Positions 55,924 through 64,000 of a DNA stretch of 64,000 nucleotides are shown here, one piece after another. How positions within the stretch are numbered: the first letter of the stretch is position 1; each line of letters begins with the position of its first letter. The stretch covers positions 620,001-684,000 of the forward strand of contig JAHRHY010000004.1 of the NCBI GenBank assembly GCA_019671135.1, written 5' to 3'. The position numbers and the translations under genes are program-made. The notes below the pieces were generated by a model. It did no database searches. It worked only from the letters and a program-made list of their open reading frames with translations, and was not told the origin of the DNA. The stretch comes from Linnemannia hyalina. Its lineage: Eukaryota > Mortierellomycota > Mortierellomycetes > Mortierellales > Mortierellaceae.

Positions 55924-56812
55924 TCTCCCTTGACAGGAATGTAACTTTTAGCCCTTCCTTTCCCTCCCCCCTATTGCTTTTTTACTTTTTCCTACAAAAC
56001 ACGCGCTGGAGATTGGCCTGTCGCTCTTTTTCATTTCCTTGTACTTGCCTTCTTCTGTAACACGAGGAAGATAGGGTGAGAAAGGGACAGGAATACAAGG
56101 TACACGGGTCATTGCGAACCTGACCACCCTTCCCCTTCCCTCCACTACAAGTATTCTTATCCTCCCCTCTTCGTCTTATCGTACGACATTCACGCTATTT
56201 CTCGACACAAGCATTCCCCAGCACCGCCAACAAAAAAAGCCTTTATTCTTTACTTTACTCGACCTGTTTACCATAATTCCTCAATACTTGACAACCTTAC
56301 TACCTCGCACCCCTTCTCGTGTAGCAGAGAAAGACACCTTTTTTTTCTTTTCTTTTTTTTTTCTTCTTTTTTCTTACTTTTTTTTCCACTTTTTTTTTGT
56401 TCGCTTATCCTTTGCCGGTTCATAAAAATAAAAAACTTTAAACCCCCATTGTGGCATGCAAAGCCCAGTCAACCCACATAACTTTTCTCTCTCTCTCTCT
56501 CTCCCCTGAACTCATTCTCCCTTTTTCATGCACACCGAATTGACCTTTTTTGTGAGGTACTTCCATGTCAAATGAATAGAATCCGATACATTCCGGGGAC
56601 CACATCTTGATATTCTAAGAGTAGTCTAATTTTACTATTGCAGATGAAGGAGTATGCAAGAAGGAGAAGAAAATGGAAAGAAAGGGAGTGGGAAGACGTT
56701 GGTCATTTGTATCCTGCATCCGACTTGCGCCCACAACTCAAAACCACCTCTCTCGCTCATGGACACCCAACCTCCGATTATTATTTTTTTCATTTTTGGT
56801 GCGACTGATTGA
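55924..56812. other. 3' flanks of convergent genes
   Basis: Contains poly-T tracts (56340-56400) and a (CT)n run near 56490. No gene is seen. Confidence 0.55.
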
Positions 56813-57674
56813 TTAACAGGTGGCTCCTCCGTTGCAGGCTCCGTAGTACTGACAGGGCGATTGTGTTGAATAACGCGGTGTCTTTTTGTTACACATCTAA
56901 TGTTGTGATTTGAAGTTAGGAAAAAAAAAGCGATGAGTCAAGAAGCGAGCGATGAGGGAGGGGCGGGATAGGGTGTTGCCAAAGGGGGCCAAGGAGGGGT
57001 TCATATAGACAAGCGGAAACGATGACGTGTTTTTGAAATGGAAAGGAGGGGAGTAAAATGTAAGGCCATGGGATAACATGGACATGTTTTTTTTTTTTCT
57101 TTTCGAATTTAGTGGGGAGAGAGCAGGAAGGAGAAGTGTATGAGTGTTAAACATGTCGTCGCTAGGGTAAACTCGAACCTTTGTACCAGGACATGTAGCT
57201 TCTACATACAAGCGAGAAAATGATGAGGAGGAGAAAGAAAAAAAGAAGTAGAAGGAAGACAATGCTGTTAGAAAGTGTGTAAGCCATCCATCAGTCAAGG
57301 ATAAACAGATAAAGTACAGAGTGCAAGGTCGAAGAAAAGTGAATGGCTCCATACTTCTGCCTCCACACGTCTCATAATTATTTGGATCAAGGCCTATTGT
57401 TATACGAACAAAAGAGAGAGCGAAATGGGGCGACTGTCAGTTTTGATTGTTGACTCGATACGCAGAAAGTGGATTGGCCCTCTGGGACGAAGGGGGAGAA
57501 GAGAGATAAGACGGGAGCAGGGGAGGAGAGGAAGGCGGTTGTTTTACACTGGACAAATCCTCCAGGTGGACACCCGTCGGCATGTGCGGGTGCGACCAAT
57601 GTTGAGAGGAAGAGGATTGTCGACAATAAGCCGAGGAAGTGGAAAAAGAAGAAAGTTCTACTGCCGGTTATCAT
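56813..57674 (-). CDS. Small secreted cysteine-rich protein
   Basis: Four exons: 57674-57548 (donor GTAAAA), 57393-57355 (acceptor CAATAG, donor GTATGG), 57201-57179 (acceptor ATGTAG, donor GTTCGA, non-consensus) and 56896-56813 (acceptor CATTAG). They join in phase to give 90 residues. The first 33 residues or so are a strong signal peptide (MITGSRTFFFFHFLGLLSTI, ending VAPAHA). The mature part has eight Cys in about 57 residues: DGCPPGGFVQCLDPNNYETC, then TCPGTK, SPCQYYGACNGG, and a C-terminal Cys. The spacing recalls small carbohydrate-binding-like secreted proteins (C-PGT-x-C pattern), but no family is certain. The third intron is the weakest part of the model. It is divergently arranged with the gene at 58317. 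Confidence 0.68.
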
Positions 57675-58316
57675 TGCGTTGTGCTGGCTTTGTGGAAGGT
57701 GTGTATGAGAGTTGAGAGGAAAGGGCAAGGAGAAGAAGAAGCTGTGCTGTATGGAGAGAGGGTAGAAAATGGTTAGGACGTTGAAGGAGTAGGAAATTAG
57801 TGAAGAGAAGAGGAGATGGGGAACGAGGAGTGGGTGAGGACGCTGAAGAAGGGAAAGGTGTGGAAAAGCAAGAAGAAAAGGTCAATACGCTTGAAGTAAA
57901 ATAATAAATAGATTAGAGGCAGGAGTAAATAGCACCTCCGTTGTGGACAACATAGAGATAGTGTGGTTAATGAGGATGATAAATGAGAATGGGGCTGGAT
58001 ATGTGGTTGAAGGTGGTGCTCGTGCACATTGAGATCATACTGAGGCAGAAGGGAACCACCATCGCTGACGTATAGATGGTCCAAACGAAGGGTAGACTAC
58101 TCATCAAACTATTAAACGTGAAACATGACCGTTTCCTTTTTTGTACCAATTGTCCGTCCCCCCCAGCACCGGACCAATAACATCGAGGGCAGAGTTTTCT
58201 TCTCTCTAATAGCCGCATCAGTTGATCCAGCCACCTCTTCGATCCCCTTCTTGTACATTCCTAATCCACACTTCTCTCACTTCTTCATACCCATCACATC
58301 ACAGACACAGGACACA
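57675..58316. promoter_or_regulatory. Shared divergent promoter region
   Basis: 642 bp lie between the ATG of the secreted-protein gene (minus) and the ATG of the UPF0538 gene (plus). It must hold both promoters unless they lie further off. No clear TATA box was identified, and there are no supported ORFs. Confidence 0.45.
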
Positions 58317-59181
58317 ATGACAACAACGAACGACCCCCTCTCTAACACTCTCGCACCCAGCACAGCTGCGACATTGACGATCCGTGTCATCAAGTCATTC
58401 GAATACCGCACTTCCAAGAATCTTGTCCTCCACAACATCGACCTCACCACCACCAACGTCGGCCAGCTCCGCGCCTTGATCATCGAGAGTAAGACTTCCT
58501 AGTCAACACTTCATCCACTAGGAGAGGTTCTGTTGCATCACCGAGAGGGCGGGAAAGTGGCAATGCTGAGGACAAAGATGTCTACCTCCGTCAAGAAGGG
58601 GCTTGGGAGAGAACGAAGAGACAAGTGGACGGCACTAGCCTTTTTTGTATCACAAAAGCCAGCAGGAACTTTTCTGTCAAGAACCAACAGGCACTAACGA
58701 CTTACCTATCTTCATTCTGCTCTCATAGAGATCAAAACTGCTCCTGGATGGAAGCCCTACCAGACCGTCGTCTTTGGTAACGAAACAAAACACGACGGCC
58801 TTCAACTAAAAGGATACCTACCCAACGTTTTGCCGCCCTAACACCCAGCCCTCAATTCTATTCTCAATTACAGATACCCTGAAGCTATACACAAAAGCAC
58901 ACGGCGCCAAGACCATGAACTTGATCATCAACATGGACAATGACGACTGGATCCTTAACAACGACGACGAGATCCTCACCAACCGTGGCATCGGTAAATA
59001 TTACAGCCTTCACCCCAACAGCATGAAATAACGTGATAACGCAGGACAGATCATTTGCTCTCGTTATTAACGGACGCTCTTTTTCTGTGGATCGAACAAT
59101 ATAGAAAACGAGACAGAGATCTCGATCTTCAATAGGGAGCTGTACGAGGCTTTCAAACAGCACCCTGACATCAAGTGGTAG
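58317..59181 (+). CDS. UPF0538 family protein (C2orf76-like)
   Basis: Four exons: 58317-58488 (donor GTAAGA), 58729-58776 (donor GTAACG), 58874-58993 (donor GTAAAT) and 59105-59181. All splice in phase to 138 residues. The protein reads LTIRVIKSFEYRTSKNLVLH, then a segment joined across intron 1 into KIKTAPGWKPYQTVVFDTLK. It continues KLYTKAHGAKTMNLIINMDN and DDWIL, then IENETEISIFNRELYEAFK, ending in DIKW. These are the conserved blocks of UPF0538 (human C2orf76), from memory of the family. Length agrees with the usual 125-140 residues. The function of the family is unknown; it is soluble and small. A short Thr/Ser-rich N-terminal extension precedes the domain. Confidence 0.9.
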
Positions 59182-59491
59182 AGAAAAAAGCGACAGAACG
59201 GCGCTCAGGAAACAGGGATGCAGGACGACAGGATGTAAGTCAAGAGGCATGGGCTGCGGGATCCGACTGTTTTGATACGTCACCACTAACGCCTGTTGCG
59301 ACAACCTATCTTGTGTATGCCAACCCTATCCTATCTACCCCCAAATCAGACAGGAAAACACAACAAAAATAAAATCGACCTATTGAACAACATTTATCGA
59401 TGATATGGAGAAAAAACAATCACCACATCGAACACTTTCAGTTAGTGCGGGCCTCAATGCACATGGATACAACAAGAACGAACAAGGCGGT

Positions 59492-61095
59492 CTATTTTGT
59501 TGTTAAAAGGCGTTTATTTGGGTCTCGTAAAGTCGACAAGCAGCAGGATCTGAATCGTACGACGACAAAGGACAGAAAAAAGTCGCAATTCTGGGATGCA
59601 CCATCGTCTTTACCGCATCGTAGTGCCCAAAAGCTGCCGCTTGTAAAGTCCACAGCACCACTGTCACCACCTTTTCCACCTCCCTCCATCCTCTCTCGCC
59701 ACCACCGCTGCTGCAGCTTCCGTTGTCGACACACAACCACAGCACCTATAACCGAGCCCACAATTATCCCCGTCATCGCTCTCCCCACCTTTCGCATGTA
59801 CCTTCGATCCAAGAACTCATTCTAATCTACCCCGGCCTTGTACGGCGAACACTAGATCTCGGACATCCTCAGATCTGTGAACCCCATGGGCACCGGTACT
59901 GTATTGCTACCACTGATGGTATTGGTGAGGTTGGGATAAGGGGGAGAAACCGTAGTTCCCTTGGGCGGTGAGGCTGATGATGATGATGAGCGGGGTTTGG
60001 GTTTAAGATTGAGGGTGGGGTTGATAGTCGCTGAGGGTAATGAAAGGGTTGGTGGACAAGTTCGTAGTAAGTGTAGGGGCGATTCTCTTTGTATGCGAGG
60101 TTTTTGAGGTGAGCGGTGTGGAGGGTGTTTATATTCACGGTTCTAGAGGTGGTGTTGTCTTGGGTCATGGTATAGATTTTGTATAGCTCAGCCTAAGAGA
60201 GGGTCGAGAAAGGTTTGTGAAGGAGGGCGGGGTGCCGATTTTTTTCGTTAGTCGTTGGGCGGGGAACAAGACAAATAATTAGGCGAGGCTTTACATGTCA
60301 AGAGAACGACCAATAGCATGCAAAACTTACCAGCTCATTATACAGCTCGATACCATCCAGGTACGTCGAACCATCTGGCGTCGTCCCCCACAAACAAATA
60401 ATCATTATAAAACTCCCTCGACCCCTCAAAACCTTCTACATCCTCCGGATACGGCGGCTTAGTAGTAGGATCTGTGAACAGGCAAGAGTAGATGACACTG
60501 CTGTCGTTGACAGAATACCGGGTCATGTAAGGCCGTTGATTGGCGTAGAGGATCACGGTGGAGTCGTACCGTTTCTTGGTCTTGAAGAGTGCGCCTTTGA
60601 ATGGATAAGTTCCGTGTAGACTTTCCCAGGATATCGTGTCGTGGATACTTCTAGGGGGGTACTGGTTCTTGTAAAAAAAAAAAAAAAAAAAGTAGGGTTG
60701 GCGAATTTAAAGAAAATGGGAACGAAAACTTAATTTGGGTCAAGGTACATGCCAGTTTCCAGACACGGAAGTCGAAACACATTGTCAACCTTCTTCTAGA
60801 ACCCCAAACCACACAACACTCCTCACAACATCCGTCAACATATGCACTAGCACCTTCTCCCATCCTTCTCCACCTCCACCACCACCCTTACTCACATATA
60901 ACGACTGTTACTGTCAAATACTAGACATCCACCCATACAACCCCACCGTCCGCACATTCACCCGCCCCTACTCTCCTGATCAAACCTCACACCCACCGGA
61001 ACCATCTCCCCCATCCCACTTCCGGGGGTCAAAGCCTCCTCACTCTTGAACAGTGGCGTGAAAGCGCCTCTCCTGCTCACCGCACAATCGACTAG
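59492..61095 (-). pseudogene. Broken membrane-protein gene (copy i, subfamily 2)
   Basis: Tandem, same-orientation paralogue of the intact gene at 61462-63284. Exon-1 pieces with many stops: RLVDCAVSRRGAFTPLF, VPVGVRFDQES, then VHMLTDVV and SVVWFGVL. Exon 2 (about 60667-60328) follows a TACAAG acceptor and reads ILYANQRPYMTRYSVNDSS and PFKGALF. It has a one-base shift near 60380 before LDGIELYNEL and a GTAAGT donor. Exon 3 (acceptor CTCTTAG near 60193) keeps LTAQGNYGFSP and NLTNTISGSNTVPVP in different frames. It then has a membrane segment (AMTGIIVGSVIGAVVVC) near 59770 with a basic tail to about 59492. Confidence 0.7.
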
Positions 61096-61284
61096 GCGAA
61101 GTTGTTTTTGGAAGTTTAGATAAGGCGAGGAAAGGGTAATGGGGGTTGTTGATTTGAAGAAAAAGATTTTGTTGTTGAATATGCACGTGAGGAGGATTCT
61201 GGATCGGATGTTAGTTTCTTGGTGGTGATGGCGTAGTGAGGATCGACATTCTTTTCAGTCTCAGCCCTCCATCATACATCTCAT

Positions 61285-61358
61285 GTGTGTTCAGTTTGCG
61301 AAGGGAGGATAGAGAAAATGCCAGTGATGTCGTTGGATGATTAGGGTATATGTATTAT
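61285..61358 (+). repeat. Dispersed segment, copy 2 (partner 41434-41515)
   Basis: TTCAGTTTGCGAAGGGAGGA, then AGAGAAAATGCCAGT and TTGGATGATTAGGGTATATG, just 3' of the gene at 61462. Confidence 0.75.
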
Positions 61359-61461
61359 ACAACGTAACAACAATGTACAAGAAAAAAAGGGAAGATTACG
61401 ACTGAGAAAGGACGACAGGATAAAATGACAAAAGCTGGGTGGCGTATGTGTGTGAGTAGAG

Positions 61462-63284
61462 CTAGAGTACCCTCACCTTCCGATCGCGCCATCGCCCTCC
61501 TCGAAGATGATCGTCATCATCGTCATCATCGTCGCGGTAGTAGTAGTGTTGCCGACTTGTTCCTGTAACACTCCCCATGTTGGCACTCCTCAGACCCATT
61601 TCGACATACTGCTCCTGTTGCTCCTGTTCCTCTTGCTGTTGTTGTTGTAAGTATTGTCGTTCCTGTTCCTTTCGTTTTTCAGCCGCGCGCCTTTTTAACT
61701 TATTCCGATGGTCGCTGTACATGATACAACAGAAAAGTCCAGCGGTGACGCCGAAAATGATGGCAAGAACCTGCCCTTTGGTAATGTACCTAGCCCAGGC
61801 TTTGTCTCGGTAATAGATATTTTCCATGGTTGTGTTGCGAGGAACTGTGCCTCTAAAGTAGCCTGGGATCACCACGTCTAGCGATCCGAGGGCGTTGGTG
61901 CCGTTCTTTCCGATTGTTGAGAACTGGTAGACCCCCTCTGAGGATAATCCGACGACATAGGGGGTTTGTCCTGGCAATGGGCCGCCAAGAGTTACAAAGT
62001 TGTCGTGGACCGCCACGTCGTTAGTTTGTGTGGTGTTTCCGTCGAAGATCGTGGTGATGTCGTAGAAGGGTGACGTTGACACTATTGGGGTTTGAGCCAC
62101 TCCGTCTACTATGTCCATGGTGAACGATGTGTAATCTTGTCCCTACGTTTTTGTTTCCAAAGCGAAGCAGAAAGCAAGTTATGTTTTAGGTGTAGAAAAA
62201 ATACGTAGTACAGTGCAATGAGCGAGCAAATATTTATGCACTAAAAAAAAAAGGAGCTGGTTACCGTAGTAGTTTTGTTGTCTTGTCCAATCCCTCCCAG
62301 GAATGTGATCCCGCCTCGAGTTCCCGTAAAGAAATAGCTCGAGAGAAAGTTATCGGGTCCCTTGAAGATTTGGCGATTGGGTGAGGGAGATGCGGTGGGG
62401 TCTGTGAACGGATATGACTCGATGACGACGTTTGTGCTTATGTTGTAGTTGTGGTGCATCATGTACAGATGGTTCTCCGCATAGACCACCTTTATACGGC
62501 CTTGAGAACGCGTCTTTCGAAAAAATCCGGGTCTTGGCAGATCCGTCCGATTGAACCACGGTTCGGGCAATAGGTCGATTTGGTTTCTGGCAGTGTACTC
62601 TCCCAATATCTCATTCTGTAGAAGGTATATACGCACAAATAATTGGAAAAAAGCATACATTCGATAATAAAAGGGAGGTGATTAGGACGGCGCCAAAGGT
62701 TCACTTTTCGTTGTTGTTTTTTGACATAGCAAAAGTGGTCGATCACCTACCAAATTCCAGATGCCGGCAAGATGGAGGTACCTTTTCGTCTCACTGAGGA
62801 CCCCGAACCGAATAACAGACCCCACGTCATCCGTGAACATATGCACCAGAGTGTCGACTCCATTCCTGTCAACATAAAATGACATATGCGCCACCGAGTC
62901 CGTGTCCCATCCGTATAAAGATGACGTCCTGATACTCGTCCACGCTTCCGTTTCGGGATCATATCGGATTCCCACAGGAACATCGGCAGGTTTAGGAGAT
63001 ATGTAATCCTTGTTCCTGAAAAATGCCGTGAAGACGCCTTTGCTGCTAACGGTACAGTCGACAGTGCCAAAGGGCATCTTCCAGTATGAGAATGGCCTAG
63101 ACTGGGAGAACGACACTCTTGACCACATGCCTAAGCTGAGTTGGTCTGGGTTGGGGAGCGATTTGACGAGGAGGAAGCCCTCCTTGCCGTTTATTAACCC
63201 ATTAGTAATGCCGTAAAGTGCTGTTGAAGTTGGATCTGTGGCGATACAATCCAGAAGCACCGTGCTATTTTCATAATACGACAT
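61462..63284 (-). CDS. Single-pass membrane protein, intact, subfamily 2 (copy h)
   Basis: Three exons: 63284-62751 (donor GTAGGT), 62615-62265 (acceptor CTACAG, donor GTAACC) and 62142-61462 (acceptor ACGTAG). All are phase 0, giving 521 residues, the same exon plan as copy c. The start MSYYENSTVLLDCIATDPTS corresponds to MGVLDIVCLTTDPD of subfamily 1. An in-frame TAA lies 18 bp upstream of the ATG, so no signal peptide can be added without another exon. Shared blocks: VFTAFF, VGIRYDPETEAW, LVHMFTDD. N-glycosylation sequons occur throughout. A transmembrane helix (GQVLAIIFGVTAGLFCCIMY) is followed by a short tail with a Lys/Arg/Glu/Gln helix and a run of eight Asp. It lacks the LPMAP and SSHPRPN motifs of subfamily 1. 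Function unknown; topology suggests an outward N-terminal domain. Confidence 0.85.
61508..61535 (-). repeat. Asp-coding GAT/GAC microsatellite
   Basis: Trinucleotide repeat coding for eight Asp in the cytoplasmic tail of copy h. Confidence 0.9.
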
Positions 63285-63695
63285 GACACCCGAGGGACGT
63301 TAATATTGGTGTTTTTGTTGGCGGTGTGGGTGTGAGAGTGTTGGTGGGTGATAGTGGGTGTTGAAAGAAGAGGAGAGGTAGGAAGACGAATCAAGAGAGT
63401 ACGAGAGTAAGAGAGCTTGAGAGTGTGACAAGGTGATGGTGTAGCTGTGTGTAAGGAGGTAAGAAGAGGATAAAGAAGGAGGGAAGAGAAGAGTACGAGA
63501 GATAAGAGAAATCGAGTTTAATTGTCTCTTTTGACAGGACTTATGCAAAAAGCGAAAAGGAACAAACTCATTCACCCGCACAACTCGGGGCATGGAAAGA
63601 AAAATAGAGGCGTGTTGTTTTTGCTCACACAAAGGAAATAAGTCTTTGTGCATGCATGCAACAACATCAACAATAACAAAAAAACCACAGCCTAA
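63285..63695. promoter_or_regulatory. 5' flank of copy h
   Basis: Pyrimidine-rich on the minus strand, consistent with promoter and leader of the gene at 61462-63284. No TATA box stands out and no gene is seen. Confidence 0.4.
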
Positions 63696-63806
63696 TCATG
63701 TTCTTGTTCTTCTCTTGCACCCTGTTGGGGTAACGCCATCCAGTTGGCGCCACTGCTCCGAATCGTATGCGACTGTTCCTTCCAGTGGCATTCGTAGACG
63801 CACCAC
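63696..63806 (-). CDS. Possible last exon of a gene beyond the right edge
   Basis: After a GGGCAAAG acceptor-like end the frame reads VVRLRMPLEGTVAYDSEQW, then a QLDGVTPTGCKRR segment, and stops at TGA (63698-63696). Composition and conserved-looking aromatic and charged residues resemble a true C-terminus. No preceding exon can be placed with confidence in the 190 bp before the window ends, so this is a candidate only. Confidence 0.35.
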   Translation of the reverse strand: MVRLRMPLEGTVAYDSEQWRQLDGVTPTGCKRRTRT

Positions 63807-64000
63807 CTTTGCCCAAAAAGCAAAGAAAGGTTACCCAGGTCACCGGTAACAAGAAGTCATGATGACATGGTGGTAAACTCAGGTGTAAAGTCCCAACAAA
63901 AAAGAAAAAGAAATAAAGGATGAATGGAGAAAAATTTGCTCTCATTTCCAGCTTGTACAAACGTTGTTAATATGCAAGGCTAAAACCAAGAGCACTTTTG

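Noticed and set aside
59400..59825. 141-residue plus-strand frame
   Set aside because: Shadow of the membrane-segment exon of decayed copy i on the minus strand.
1..64000. CRISPR arrays, bacterial operons or ribosome-binding sites
   Set aside because: None seen. Tandem repeats present are minisatellites or hairpin arrays without unique spacers, and gene structure is fungal.

Overview
This window looks like nuclear DNA of an early-diverging (Mucoromycota/Mortierellomycotina-type) fungus. Real genes are split by short GT-AG introns. Intergenic stretches are pyrimidine-rich. Several protein families seen here (LRR proteins with a coiled-coil middle region, TnpB/Fanzor-like relics, CRN-like relics, multi-copy single-pass membrane proteins) are, from general knowledge, typical of Mortierella-like genomes. 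No tRNA, CRISPR array or bacterial operon was found. Assignments rest on reading the translations and splice signals; no database search was possible.

Layout. 1-467: 5' end of an FAD monooxygenase gene that runs off the left edge. 486-7856: repeat-rich DNA with a decayed membrane-protein gene (3062-5143), a MITE (6395-6613) and a gene stub truncated by it. 8092-9501: an intact SpoIIIAA/Ycf45-like ATPase. 11582-12583: a claudin/SUR7-like four-helix membrane protein carrying a 5-bp duplication frameshift. Short fragments resembling 28S rRNA lie just 3' of both of these genes. 12840-13370: a decayed CRN-like fragment. 14597-21999: a 7.4-kb transposable element with about 2-kb terminal inverted repeats, a 9-bp target duplication and a degenerate Fanzor/TnpB-like gene in its core. 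22608-23650: an unrecognised protein with an internal duplication. 24651-34471: a cluster of one intact and three broken members of the membrane-protein family, with a hairpin minisatellite at 32054-32445. 36348-38936: an LRR protein. 39531-43910: repeats, nested insertions and relics.

44622-59181 is the ordinary gene-rich part: two tandem GNAT acetyltransferases, a small unrecognised four-exon gene, a PTC7-like mitochondrial PP2C phosphatase, a conserved hypothetical gene, a small secreted cysteine-rich protein and a UPF0538 gene. 59492-63284 holds a broken copy followed by an intact copy of a second subfamily of the membrane proteins. A possible last exon of another gene lies at the right edge.

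The main theme is birth and death of a multi-copy gene family coding for single-pass membrane proteins (nine copies, two apparently intact), in a region strongly shaped by transposons. The most notable single objects are the long-TIR element with its Fanzor-like relic, the bacterial/plastid-type SpoIIIAA-like ATPase, and the membrane-protein family itself.
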